Below are positions 8,330 to 16,765 of a stretch of 64,000 nucleotides of DNA, in pieces; the first letter of the stretch is position 1; each line of letters starts with the position of its first letter. Both the position numbers and the translations under genes were made by a program. The stretch is from Spirulina subsalsa PCC 9445. GTDB lineage: Bacteria > Cyanobacteriota > Cyanobacteriia > Cyanobacteriales > Spirulinaceae. The notes below the pieces were generated by a model. The model was not told the origin of the DNA, made no database searches, and saw nothing but the letters and a program-made list of their open reading frames with translations. Location of the stretch: the NCBI RefSeq assembly GCF_000314005.1, contig NZ_JH980292.1, positions 2,762,779 to 2,826,778 of the forward strand. Direction: 5' to 3'.

Positions 8330-9964
8330 ATGCTTACTAGCCTCCTTTGGATTCTGCTCATGGGCTTTTTTGTCGGTCAAATTGCCCGACGTTTAAAAGC
8401 ACCGCCCCTATTTGGGATGATTCTGGCGGGGATTATCTTAGGGCCAGAAGTGGCTAATGTTCTCACATCAGAAATACTGGAATCGGCTCAGTCCCTGCGG
8501 ATTATCGCGGTCATGATCATCTTGATGAAGGCCGGGTTAGGATTAGACTGGGAAAAACTGGCTCAACAAGGTAGCGTGGCCATTCGCTTAGGCTTTCTCC
8601 CTGCCACTTTTGAAGCGGTTGTAGTTGCGATCGCCTCTATCTTCCTCTTTCAACTAGACTGGATGACTGGACTCCTGCTAGGCTGTGTCGTAGGGGCAGA
8701 ATCCCCCGCCGTCATTGTCCCCGGAATGTTACGTCTCAAAAGTCTAGGCTGGGGTGTCAGTAAAGGCATCCCCGACACCATTCTAACCGGAAGTGCCGTC
8801 TCCGATGTCTTACTCCTCCTGCTGTTTAACCTCCTGCTCAATTTCCTCTCCCAAGGCATGGACACCGGAATCACCCTCCCCGGTGGCCTGACCTTAAACG
8901 CGCTGGAATTACTCCCCCTGCAAGTCATCAGTCAAATTGCTGTCGGTATTGGTTTAGGATTTTGTGCCGCCCGTTGGCTTATTTCCCTGTTAGTGCGGCA
9001 AAACTGGACTCAAAATAGTGTACAGGATACCCTCGTTGTGGCCGGAATTGCCCTGCTTTTGGTCGTGACGGCCGAACAAATCCCCCTCTTTTCCGGTTAT
9101 ATGGCCGTCATGTCAACAGGTTATTTTTTACTGGAATTCGATGCTCCCCTAGCCCGAGAAATTCGTAAAGGTTTTGATGGATTATGGATTGGGGCAGAAA
9201 TTATCCTCTTTGTCCTCATGGGGGCTAGTGTGCAACTCTCCGTCTTGGGTGATGTATTACTGCCCGGATTGCTACTCCTCGCCATTGGTACCTTAATCGG
9301 ACGGGGGTTAGGCTGGTATCTTTCTACATTAGGCAGTAATTGGACTCCCTCAGAGCGACTGTTTTTATTAGCTGGAAATTCGGCTAAGGCCACTGTCCAG
9401 GCGGCTATTGGGGCGATTCCCCTCGCCTATGGTATCGCGGGAGGGGAGATTATTCTAGCGATCGCCGCCCTGTCCATCTTAGTGACTGCCCCCCTCGGTG
9501 CTTGGGCAATTCCCACCTTTGCCCCCAAACTCCTCCAAAAAGGGGAAGTAGACCCCACCAAAGTTAATATCAGCCGCCCCGTGCGTTTACTGGTCGCCGT
9601 AGACACTTCCCCCCTCTCCCATCCCATTATGGTTAAAGCGGCCGACCTCGCCCGACGGGGCAACAGTGAGGTCATTGTGTTGCACGTCCTTTGTACCGAT
9701 GACCCCCTAGGACTGGATAACCTGAGACAAAGCGCCCGACAAGTCTTCGCCGATATTCGCCATAGATTCATCACAGTCACCGGGTCAATTTCTGAAGAAA
9801 TTGTCCGCACCGCTCAACAGTACCAAGTGGATGAAATTATCATGGGCAAACGAGGAAAACGGAGTTTATCGGAGCAAATTTTAGTGAATTCCGTCTCCCA
9901 AGCCATTTTAGAAACGGCCGCTATCCCTGTGATTATCGTTACTCCACCTTACGTTCTGCAATGA
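8330..9964 (+). CDS. Cation:proton antiporter (CPA family) with C-terminal universal-stress domain
   Basis: 544 residues. Residues 1-405 form about twelve hydrophobic segments with the Na+/H+-exchanger fold, seen in GMILAGIILGPEVAN near the N-terminus and the conserved GAESPAVIVP and GSAVSDVLLLLL stretches. Residues 415-544 form a UspA-like domain (VRLLVAVDTSPLS, IVLHVLCTDD, DEIIMGKRGKRSLSEQILVNSVSQ). The usual ATP-binding G-2X-G-9X-G(S/T) is only partly kept because the last Gly is replaced. It probably exchanges Na+ or K+ for H+ at the plasma membrane, with the Usp domain as a cytosolic regulatory module; the ion is not deducible. Its last 26 bases overlap the end of the convergent methyltransferase. 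Confidence 0.85.
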   Translation: MLTSLLWILLMGFFVGQIARRLKAPPLFGMILAGIILGPEVANVLTSEILESAQSLRIIAVMIILMKAGLGLDWEKLAQQGSVAIRLGFLPATFEAVVVAIASIFLFQLDWMTGLLLGCVVGAESPAVIVPGMLRLKSLGWGVSKGIPDTILTGSAVSDVLLLLLFNLLLNFLSQGMDTGITLPGGLTLNALELLPLQVISQIAVGIGLGFCAARWLISLLVRQNWTQNSVQDTLVVAGIALLLVVTAEQIPLFSGYMAVMSTGYFLLEFDAPLAREIRKGFDGLWIGAEIILFVLMGASVQLSVLGDVLLPGLLLLAIGTLIGRGLGWYLSTLGSNWTPSERLFLLAGNSAKATVQAAIGAIPLAYGIAGGEIILAIAALSILVTAPLGAWAIPTFAPKLLQKGEVDPTKVNISRPVRLLVAVDTSPLSHPIMVKAADLARRGNSEVIVLHVLCTDDPLGLDNLRQSARQVFADIRHRFITVTGSISEEIVRTAQQYQVDEIIMGKRGKRSLSEQILVNSVSQAILETAAIPVIIVTPPYVLQ

Positions 9965-10589
9965 CCGCATAAAAGGGATCTTGTCCTCCCATGCCCAACA
10001 TTTGGAGGAAACTGGGCAGTTCAGAACGTTGAATAATCACCTCCGGTTCAGTGAACCCAGAAATCGCTTTAAGATAAGCCTTAACTAAGGCCACCCGTCC
10101 CATTTCGCTATTATCCCGCCAAGCGGCGATCGCCTTTTGATAAAACATCCGGTTAGAAAAGCTGATAATCAACAATCCCCCCGGTTTGAGAAGGCGACAA
10201 ATTTCACTTAAAACAATCTCGGGATACTGTAAATACTGCACCGACACACAGATTAACACCGCGTCAAATTCCCCATCGGAAAAGGGCAATTGAGGGGTAC
10301 TGTTCAAATTCTGCACAACATAATGATTCAGTCGCGGATTTTTCCTCAACTCCTCCTCATTCATCCCGTGACCTTCAACATGGGCAAATTCCACCTCATC
10401 CGGCAGATGAGACACCCAACTACTCATCAAGTCCAGAACGCGACTGTTGGGTTTTAAGCGTTCCCGATAAAGTTGGGTCAGTTGGTCAATGAAATGATCA
10501 TCAACATGAGTCACAAAGCGAGGGACAGAATAGAAAAACCCATCATCCCCATTATCGTATTTCGTCCGTGCTTCCGGTTTCAACAACAT
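9939..10589 (-). CDS. Class I SAM-dependent methyltransferase
   Basis: 216 residues. The Rossmann-fold methyltransferase motifs are visible: motif I region NSRVLDLMSSWVSHLP (weak, without the usual GxGxG), the acidic PFSDGEFDAVLICVSVQYLQYP of motif II/III, and LLKPGGLLIISFSNRMF of the post-III strand, as in the Methyltransf_11 group. The substrate cannot be told. It is convergent with and overlaps the antiporter by 26 bp, so no intergenic terminator exists between the two. Confidence 0.75.
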   Translation of the reverse strand: MLLKPEARTKYDNGDDGFFYSVPRFVTHVDDHFIDQLTQLYRERLKPNSRVLDLMSSWVSHLPDEVEFAHVEGHGMNEEELRKNPRLNHYVVQNLNSTPQLPFSDGEFDAVLICVSVQYLQYPEIVLSEICRLLKPGGLLIISFSNRMFYQKAIAAWRDNSEMGRVALVKAYLKAISGFTEPEVIIQRSELPSFLQMLGMGGQDPFYAVIAERKVE

Positions 10590-10740
10590 AGTTCACAGGC
10601 ATTTCTAGGATCTCCACTCCATAGGATAAAGGAAAGAGACAGTGAATTGTCCCCAGTTCCCCCCCCCCTCCCAAAAACAGGATATCCGGAATCCTCAATT
10701 TTTGGTCTGTAGCTTCTCCTCAAACCACTCTTACCCAGTT

Positions 10741-10906
10741 TAAATAGGGCGTGCTGAATAACTCTGCTCGTGGGGCTAGGGAACAGGGGGGAGTCAGAAA
10801 AAGGCAACCTTTTTTGATTCTTTATCTCTAAAACCTTGCACTTTCTCGCTCCCAATCGAAAGTCCTAGTCACAGTGCTTAGAGGGATATTCAGCAGACAC
10901 TAAATA
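10741..10906. mobile_element. MITE-like element with 6-bp TAAATA direct repeats
   Basis: The element body is 10747-10900. The left end GGGCGTGCTGAATAACTC is an imperfect inverted match of the right end (reverse complement GTGTCTGCTGAATATCCC). The six bases TAAATA flank it on both sides (10741-10746 and 10901-10906), as expected for a target-site duplication. The first 40 bases resemble the reverse complement of the right end of the element at 55818-56302, including TGCTCGTGGGGCTAGGGAA. There is no coding capacity. The rest of the 395-base gap before the gene at 10985 holds no other recognisable feature. Confidence 0.7.
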
Positions 10907-10984
10907 AGTCATAACACAGTTTAACCTCTTCTCTTCTGCCCCTGTCCCGGCAATTGTTGCCGTCCCATTCAATCATCAAAGGTC

Positions 10985-12373
10985 ATGAAAAAAGCTCAAT
11001 GGCTAATCATTCTCCTAGTCCTAGCTCTCCTAATTCTTGCCTTCCTTCAGCCTTCCTTAGCCCTCTTAAGCGGTATTGTTATCACTTGTATTTTATCCTA
11101 TCAATACCCGCGAATCGCCTTTATTGCCTTGCTGATATATCTTCCTTTTTCTGGGACAATCACTTATCAACTTTTAGGCGGTCATCCCGCCAGTACATTC
11201 TTTAAAGATTTTCTTTACTTTCCTGCCTTAATCGGTTTAATTCAATTTCACCAAAAAGAAACCAATCCTGTCAGTATTTCCAAGCCCCTACGATGGTCAA
11301 TTATCTTGGTCTTTTGCTTCGGTTTATTAACCCTAATCACCGTCAATTTAGCCCAGCAAGTTTTACCCGTGGCTCAGGACGGAATCCCTATCCTAATGGG
11401 ATTAATCGGCTTAAAAACTTGGATTGGCTACATCCCCCTAATTGGGGTTGGTTCTCTACTCTTGCGCCAGACTAAAGACCTGCATTTTTTCAGCCGTTTA
11501 TTTGTCCTCCTCGCCCTGATTTGCTCCGGACTCGCTATCATCCAGTATGGGTTACTCGTGACCGGAATTTGTGAAGGGACCAGAGGATTAGTCGATCCAG
11601 ACCTTTTCAAGGCTACTCTTGAGGCTAAATGCTTTGTCGGTGGCACAGTTGCCTTTAATCCTGAACATAATATCATCCGTTTACCCGGGACTTTTACCTC
11701 CCCTTGGCATTGGTCTTGGTTTTTAATTTCCAGTGCGTTTATGGTTGCTGCTACCGCTTGGTGTGACCCCAATAAACATTGGAGAAAAATCGGATTTTTG
11801 ACCTTGACTTTTCTGGTTTTATCTAGTATAATATCGGGGCAAGATTTAGCTATCAAACTTGTTCCGACTATTGGTATTTTGTCTTACTTTGTAATTCATC
11901 CTGATTGGAAGCAAAACCCAAAAAACCTTCAAGGTTTTGGGATTTTTGCCGTTGTTTTTATTGTGGTTAGTTCTATTCTTTTATCCGCCGAGTTTGTCGC
12001 GGCTCAATTTAATTGGGTATTGACTCAAAATCCGGGATTCTTGGGGAATGGTTTGGGGAGTGCTACCAACGCGGCGCGAATTTTTGGCCCCACAGACCTG
12101 ATCGAAACCTTTTATCCCAAAATGCTGTTCGAGGCGGGACTGTTGGGAGTGGTGAGTTTTCTAGGGGTGGTGGTGACGTTAAGCTGGGTTGTGTTTCACC
12201 AAGGGCGATCGCTTTTAGATCCCAAACTCCAAGGATACGCCCTCCTGATTTGGCTTTTCGTCCTCCTCGTAAGTTATAACCAATACTGGTATCCGCTAGA
12301 TACCGATCCCGTTAATATTTATTATTGGTTATGGGCAGGAATGGCACTCAAGTTGCCTCTCCTAAAGCCCTAA
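10985..12373 (+). CDS. O-antigen ligase/polymerase-like polytopic membrane protein
   Basis: 462 residues starting at an ATG (MKKAQ). The protein has about ten to eleven hydrophobic segments, a short periplasmic loop, and a later large loop with acidic and aromatic residues (GLVDPDLFKATLEAKCFVGGTVAFNPEHN) followed by LPGTFTSPWHWSWFL. That topology, with a big loop in the second half and a conserved-looking NGLGSATNAARIFG segment, is like the O-antigen ligase/Wzy family, which acts on lipid-linked polysaccharides. Sequence motifs in this family are weak, so the call rests on topology. Similar proteins take part in exopolysaccharide export in filamentous cyanobacteria; no polysaccharide genes adjoin it here. 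Confidence 0.55.
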   Translation: MKKAQWLIILLVLALLILAFLQPSLALLSGIVITCILSYQYPRIAFIALLIYLPFSGTITYQLLGGHPASTFFKDFLYFPALIGLIQFHQKETNPVSISKPLRWSIILVFCFGLLTLITVNLAQQVLPVAQDGIPILMGLIGLKTWIGYIPLIGVGSLLLRQTKDLHFFSRLFVLLALICSGLAIIQYGLLVTGICEGTRGLVDPDLFKATLEAKCFVGGTVAFNPEHNIIRLPGTFTSPWHWSWFLISSAFMVAATAWCDPNKHWRKIGFLTLTFLVLSSIISGQDLAIKLVPTIGILSYFVIHPDWKQNPKNLQGFGIFAVVFIVVSSILLSAEFVAAQFNWVLTQNPGFLGNGLGSATNAARIFGPTDLIETFYPKMLFEAGLLGVVSFLGVVVTLSWVVFHQGRSLLDPKLQGYALLIWLFVLLVSYNQYWYPLDTDPVNIYYWLWAGMALKLPLLKP

Positions 12374-12398
12374 TGGTTTCCTGATTACTGTTACCACT

Positions 12399-13490
12399 GT
12401 GTCCTCCTTCCTCTTCGACCGTGAAATGATGCGGCGCTGTTTGCAACTGGCGCGGAAAGCCCTCGGGAAAACCGCCCCCAACCCCCTCGTTGGCTGTGTG
12501 ATCACCCAAGGAGGGAAAATCGTCGGGCAAGGATTTCATCCCAAAGCCGGAGAACCCCACGCTGAAGTGTTTGCCCTCCGTGCCGCCGGAGAACAAGCCC
12601 GAGGCGCTACCCTCTACGTCAACCTAGAACCCTGTAACCACCAAGGCCGCACCCCCCCCTGTACCCAAGCCATCCTACAAGCGGGAATCCGTAAAGTCGT
12701 GGTCGGGATGATTGACCCAGACCCTCGCGTTTCTGGAACCGGGGTAGAAACCCTCCAACAAGCCGGCCTAGAGGTCATCGTTGGAGTAGAAGAAGCCGCC
12801 TGTCAGAAACTCAATGAGGCCTTTATTCACCGCATCCTCTATCAGCGCCCCTTGGGGATTCTCAAGTATGCCATGACCCTAGACGGGAAAATTGCCACCA
12901 CCACCGGACATAGTGCTTGGGTAACAGGAGAAAAAGCCCGTCATCTTGTCCACCAACAGCGCGCCATTGCCGACGCGGTAATTGTCGGGGGAAACACCGT
13001 CCGCCAAGATAACCCCCACCTCACCAGTCACGGCGTTTCAGACCGAAACCCCCTACGAGTCATTATCAGTCCCAGTTTTAATCTGCCCCCCATTGCTCAC
13101 CTCTGGGACACAGAAACCGCCCCCACCCTGATCTTTACCCAAGAAGGTGCTAATCTTCCCTTACAGGCTCAATTAAGCCAACAAGGAGTAGAAATTGAAG
13201 CCTTGCCCCAACTGACCCTAGATGCCGTGATAGAGTCTCTCTATCATCGGGGATTATCCCAAATCTTTTGGGAATGTGGGGGAGTCCTAGCCGCCCAAGC
13301 TATTCAAGCCAAAGCTGTGCAGAAGGTGATGGCCTTCATTGCCCCTAAAATCATCGGTGGCACTACCGCCCCCTCTCCCGTAGGGGATTTAGGATTCACC
13401 CAAATGACGGAGGCTCTCCCCCTAAAAGAATTGGTCATCACGTCCCTTGATGGCGATTTATTAGTTGAGGGCTATCTCGATTTTCCATAA
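12399..13490 (+). CDS. ribD: Bifunctional riboflavin biosynthesis deaminase/reductase RibD
   Basis: 363 residues with GTG as the start (MSSFLFDREMM). Residues 1-145 are the cytidine-deaminase-fold domain with the zinc ligands His-Ala-Glu (EPHAEVFAL) and the PCxxxGRTPPC motif (PCNHQGRTPPC). Residues 150-363 are the RibD_C reductase with LKYAMTLDGKIATTTGHSAWVTG and the NADPH-binding GGNTVRQDNP. It catalyses deamination of 2,5-diamino-6-ribosylamino-4(3H)-pyrimidinone 5'-phosphate and then NADPH reduction of the ribosyl group. Lengths and motifs are normal. It starts 25 bp behind the membrane protein gene. Confidence 0.96.
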   Translation: MSSFLFDREMMRRCLQLARKALGKTAPNPLVGCVITQGGKIVGQGFHPKAGEPHAEVFALRAAGEQARGATLYVNLEPCNHQGRTPPCTQAILQAGIRKVVVGMIDPDPRVSGTGVETLQQAGLEVIVGVEEAACQKLNEAFIHRILYQRPLGILKYAMTLDGKIATTTGHSAWVTGEKARHLVHQQRAIADAVIVGGNTVRQDNPHLTSHGVSDRNPLRVIISPSFNLPPIAHLWDTETAPTLIFTQEGANLPLQAQLSQQGVEIEALPQLTLDAVIESLYHRGLSQIFWECGGVLAAQAIQAKAVQKVMAFIAPKIIGGTTAPSPVGDLGFTQMTEALPLKELVITSLDGDLLVEGYLDFP

Positions 13491-13499
13491 ATAGTAAGA

Positions 13500-13582
13500 G
13501 ATGGGGTATAGGGGGAATTAAGCATTATTCCCTCTTACCTCTTGCCTTTTCCCCATTCCCGACTCCCTATTCCCCCATCCTG
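13500..13582. repeat. Weak copy of the interspersed CCC-rich repeat
   Basis: A short block between ribD and the TIGR03032 gene contains ATTCCCGACTCCCTATTCCC and related units. It resembles the repeat tails elsewhere but lacks ends or a palindrome. Confidence 0.45.
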
Positions 13583-13586
13583 ATTT

Positions 13587-14618
13587 GTGTCTAAACAGTT
13601 TAAAAATCCCCCGTTTGAGTATATTTACTCCCCTAACTTCCCCGAAATTCTGGAATCGTTAAATATTTCCTTGTTCATTTCCACCTATCAAGTGGGCAAG
13701 TTGATTGTGGTTCGTTCACAAAATGGTTATTTAAGTACCTTACTCCGCAATTTTAAACACCTCATGGGGCTAGCGCTCAATCAACATTGTCTAGCCTTGG
13801 GAACCAAACGAGAAATCTGGTTTTTGCCCAATGTTCCGGGGATTGCTCACAAAATTAATCCCCCAGAACAATATGATGGCTGTTTTGTGCCGCGTAAGTC
13901 CCACATTACCGGAGATATTCGAGTGCATGAGTTGGCATGGGTGGGGGAGGAATTATGGTTTGTTAATACTCGCTTTTCTTGCCTTTGTACCCTCGAAGAT
14001 TACTATAATTTTGTCCCGCGATGGCAGCCCCCTTTTATTACGGAATTAGTCCCTGAAGATCGCTGTCATTTAAATGGCTTGGCTGTGGTGAATTCTAAGC
14101 CCCAGTATGTGACGTTTTTTCAGGTGAGTAATGTGGCGGGGGAATGGCGTAAAAACAGGAAGAATGGGGGCTGTGTGATGGATATTGAGAGCGGAGATGT
14201 GCTGAATCAAAGTTTCTCTATGCCCCATTCTCCACGGGTTTATAACAATCGTTTATGGGTTTTAAATTCAGGCTATGGGGAGTTAGTGGTTATTGACGAA
14301 AAAAGCGGGGAAAAAATCTCGGTGGTTCAGTTACCGGGTTTTACAAGAGGATTGACTTTTTGCGGAAATTATGCTTTTATTGGGCTGTCTCAAATTCGCG
14401 AAAAAAAGACGTTTGGGGGTTTACCGATTGAGCAGCAGAATCAACCGTTACAATGTGCGGTTTGGGTGGTGGATATTGTAACGGGGAAGGCGGTAGCTTC
14501 TTTAAAGTTTGTGTCGGGCTGTACGGAGTTATTTGATGTGCAGGTTTTGCCGAATATTCCCTATCCGACGGTGGTCGGTTTTCAGAAGAATACGTTAAAT
14601 AAGATTTTTATTTTTTGA
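13587..14618 (+). CDS. TIGR03032-family conserved protein
   Basis: 343 residues from a GTG start. The protein matches the TIGR03032/DUF4915 pattern as I know it: an N-terminal SLNISLFISTYQVGKLIVV, then REIWFLPN, DIRVHELAW, FVNTRFSCLCTL and HLNGLAV, with repeated beta segments later (GVxFCGNYAFIGLSQIRE-like). The predicted fold is a beta-propeller. The function is unknown; in other bacteria members sit near TPR and glycosyltransferase genes. There is no signal peptide. It lies downstream of ribD after a small repeat block and is followed by a MITE-like element. Confidence 0.8.
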   Translation: MSKQFKNPPFEYIYSPNFPEILESLNISLFISTYQVGKLIVVRSQNGYLSTLLRNFKHLMGLALNQHCLALGTKREIWFLPNVPGIAHKINPPEQYDGCFVPRKSHITGDIRVHELAWVGEELWFVNTRFSCLCTLEDYYNFVPRWQPPFITELVPEDRCHLNGLAVVNSKPQYVTFFQVSNVAGEWRKNRKNGGCVMDIESGDVLNQSFSMPHSPRVYNNRLWVLNSGYGELVVIDEKSGEKISVVQLPGFTRGLTFCGNYAFIGLSQIREKKTFGGLPIEQQNQPLQCAVWVVDIVTGKAVASLKFVSGCTELFDVQVLPNIPYPTVVGFQKNTLNKIFIF

Positions 14619-14636
14619 GCCATAGAGGATTAAATG

Positions 14637-14762
14637 GGGCTTGCTGAACAAGTCGGTTAATCGGGAAGAGGCACTCTTGCAAGAGTTTTGGCTATTCACT
14701 AGCCACGATTCACTATTCCCCCTCCCCCCCTCCTGTTCCCTGTTCCCTGATGCAGCAAGCCC
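14637..14762. mobile_element. MITE-like element between convergent genes
   Basis: The left end GGGCTTGCTGAACAAGTC and the right end (reverse complement GGGCTTGCTGCATCAGGG) form terminal inverted repeats. The interior carries AAGAGGCACTCTTGCAA (also found at 31344), the shared AGAGTTTTGGCTATTCACTA block and a CCCCTCC tract. No clean target duplication is visible. It sits exactly between the ends of the TIGR03032 gene and argB and touches the argB stop. Confidence 0.6.
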
Positions 14763-14764
14763 TA

Positions 14765-15664
14765 CTAGGATTTCGAGAATTCTGAAGCAACAATCATGGA
14801 ACCGATGCCTTGATTGGTAAAGACTTCTAATAGGAGGGCGTGGGGAACTCGGCCGTCGAGGATGTGGGCGGCATGAACACCTTGGGCAAGCGATCGCACA
14901 CAACAATTCACTTTCGGGATCATCCCCCCAGCCACAATCCCGTCATTAATCAATTCTCGGGCTTGTTGGATATCTAACTTAGCGATTAAGGTAGACGGAT
15001 CCTTATAATCCCGTAAAATGCCCGCCGTATCCGTCAGCAGAATCAATTTTTCAGCCCCCAAAGCGGCCGCAATTTCCCCCGCGACTGTATCGGCATTAAT
15101 ATTATAAGCTTGTCCGTTTTGGTCTACCGCAACGCTGGAAATCACCGGAACATAGCCCCCCTTGAGCAGGGTTTCAATGACGCGGGTATCAACACTACTC
15201 ACCTCACCGACAAAACCAACATCCGCGCTATTATCCACCGGACGGGCGGTGATCAAGTTACCATCTTTCCCACATAAACCTACGGCCGCCCCCCCCGCTT
15301 GATTAATCAGGGCGACAATTTCCTTGTTCACTCGACCGACTAAAACCATTTCCACTACTTCCATCGTGTCGGCATCGGTGACGCGCAAACCATCTTTAAA
15401 TTGGGGTTCAATCTTCAATTTTCCCAGCCAACTGTTGATTTCTGGACCCCCTCCGTGAACGACAATGGGGCGAGCGCCGACACAAGAGAGAAACACAATA
15501 TCCCGCATGACCTGATCTTTCAAGCTAGAATCCTTCATGGCCGCCCCCCCATACTTAATCACAATCGTCCGTCCGGCAAATTGTTGAATGTAGGGGAGGG
15601 CTTCACTCAAGACACGGACGCGAGTATTGGCGGGATCTTGATTCAACAGGTTCTCACTACTCAT
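14765..15664 (-). CDS. argB: Acetylglutamate kinase ArgB
   Basis: 299 residues. The amino-acid kinase fold is clear: [13 protein letters not shown] for phosphate binding, VVHGGGPEI for N-acetylglutamate binding, [29 protein letters not shown] and GGMIPKV near the end. It phosphorylates N-acetyl-L-glutamate in arginine synthesis. In cyanobacteria ArgB is arginine-inhibited and bound by the PII protein GlnB; the N-terminal helix (residues about 10-28) typical of the arginine-sensitive hexameric form is present. The start is at ATGAGTAGT. The 470 bases upstream hold its promoter and a decayed IS605-type right end. Confidence 0.97.
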   Translation of the reverse strand: MSSENLLNQDPANTRVRVLSEALPYIQQFAGRTIVIKYGGAAMKDSSLKDQVMRDIVFLSCVGARPIVVHGGGPEINSWLGKLKIEPQFKDGLRVTDADTMEVVEMVLVGRVNKEIVALINQAGGAAVGLCGKDGNLITARPVDNSADVGFVGEVSSVDTRVIETLLKGGYVPVISSVAVDQNGQAYNINADTVAGEIAAALGAEKLILLTDTAGILRDYKDPSTLIAKLDIQQARELINDGIVAGGMIPKVNCCVRSLAQGVHAAHILDGRVPHALLLEVFTNQGIGSMIVASEFSKS

Positions 15665-15984
15665 GAATGGCTTGCCTCAATGAATAAACTGGGTTTATGT
15701 ACCATCATTAAGGGACAAACCCCCCAAACCCGAGAACGTTCAGATAGATTTAACAAAAATGTTGCGGAATTCCCCTTCCTCGCTTGCTCGGGGTGGGATA
15801 GCAACCCAGCAATATACTGAGCGACAGCGAATCCATGCTAAGATAAATGTATCTTGACCACTAACTCCCAAAGCGAAAACCAAGCTAAAAAGGGCTGTGT
15901 TGCAAGAGAAAATTTGGGTCTTAGGAACTAGGACTTCTGCCTGGGGAGGGAAGATAAGACTCGCTATATTTCGGTATAGAAAGC

Positions 15985-16046
15985 ACTTCCCATTGAATCA
16001 GGAAGCTCCATCCTCGCGCCTAGGCAGGGTGGGGTAGTTCACCTAA
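15985..16046 (+). ncRNA. Possible remnant of an IS200/IS605 right end (omega-RNA-like hairpin)
   Basis: GAATCAGGAAGCTCC is followed by an imperfect hairpin (ATCCTCGCGCCTAGG against CAGGGTGGGG) and GTAGTTCAC. This is the kind of sequence I associate with the 3' end of TnpB transcripts in cyanobacterial IS605 elements read on the plus strand. No tnpB on the plus strand precedes it, so it would be an orphan scar. This is recognition from memory; covariance-model support is absent. Confidence 0.3.
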
Positions 16047-16107
16047 TGAGGGCTTGATCTTCTGTCTCCTGTTTTGTGGGGGTCATCTATTGTCCCTTGC
16101 TTATGGG

Positions 16108-16165
16108 ATCTCGTGCCCTTTGACACTCCCAGGCCTAAAGGCGTGGGGATTCTACATTCACGGAC
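16108..16165 (-). ncRNA. Probable right-end/omega-RNA 3' region of the tnpB element
   Basis: Read on the minus strand, GAATCCCCACGCC-TTTA-GGCCTGGGAGTGTCAA forms a stem of about eight pairs just downstream of the tnpB stop. In IS200/IS605 elements the guide RNA of TnpB is transcribed from the 3' end of tnpB through such a right-end hairpin, and the guide is the flanking DNA after it. The assignment is by position and hairpin shape. Confidence 0.4.
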
Positions 16166-16628
16166 TCACCGTTAGACAGCAGGCTTGCGCCAACCGCCCA
16201 AGAGGGCAAATCTCCTGTAGCGTAAGTTCCAGTATGCCCTACCGTACTGAGTCCTAGTCTCAAAATATTGATGGCCGCATTGATATCTCTGTCTTCCACA
16301 TACCCACCTTCCACATACCCACAATGAGGACAAACATGGGTTCTAGTAGACAAAGATTTTTTCACGTTATCGCCACAGCTAGAGCATTTTTGACTCGTGT
16401 TATGGGGAGGGACTGCAACAGTTACCTTCCCATATTTATGGCCAAAATATTCTAACCAACTGCGAAAAGTGTACCAACCTGCATCACTAATTGATTTCGC
16501 TAGATGTCTTTGTTGTCCATCCAGTAGCGTAAGCACTTGTTTTGAACGAATTGGCTAGTACGAATGGCTTCATCTATCGCTTGATATTGCTTGTCTTTCC
16601 CTTTGACTTTGAACTCGTATACAATCAT
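16135..16628 (-). pseudogene. tnpB: IS200/IS605 transposon protein TnpB, internally deleted
   Basis: The N-terminus (MIVYEFKVKGKDKQYQ, then AIDEAIRTSQFVQNKCLRYWMD) begins at 16628 and runs to about 16517, where the frame breaks. From about 16525 down to 16135 another frame gives the C-terminal part: GKVTVAVPPHNTSQKCSSCG, CPHCG and the DRDINAAINIL block, which are the TnpB zinc finger and the last RuvC-like Asp. Roughly 230-260 residues of the middle are missing, including the first two RuvC acidic residues. A 13-bp tandem duplication also repeats GGYVE before the last Asp. The gene is dead as a nuclease, while both element ends appear to remain: the hairpin near 16130 and CGTCCTAAAGGACG near 16678. 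Confidence 0.8.
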
Positions 16629-16765
16629 GGCATGAACCACTTGAACTTACCTTATGTTAGCACACAAAGCATAAAGTCGTCCTAAAGGACGAGGTTTTAA
16701 ACCCATGTTTTCGATAAGCAGAGGTCAACGTTGTTATCCCAGCCCTTCCTCAAGCCAATCTGACT

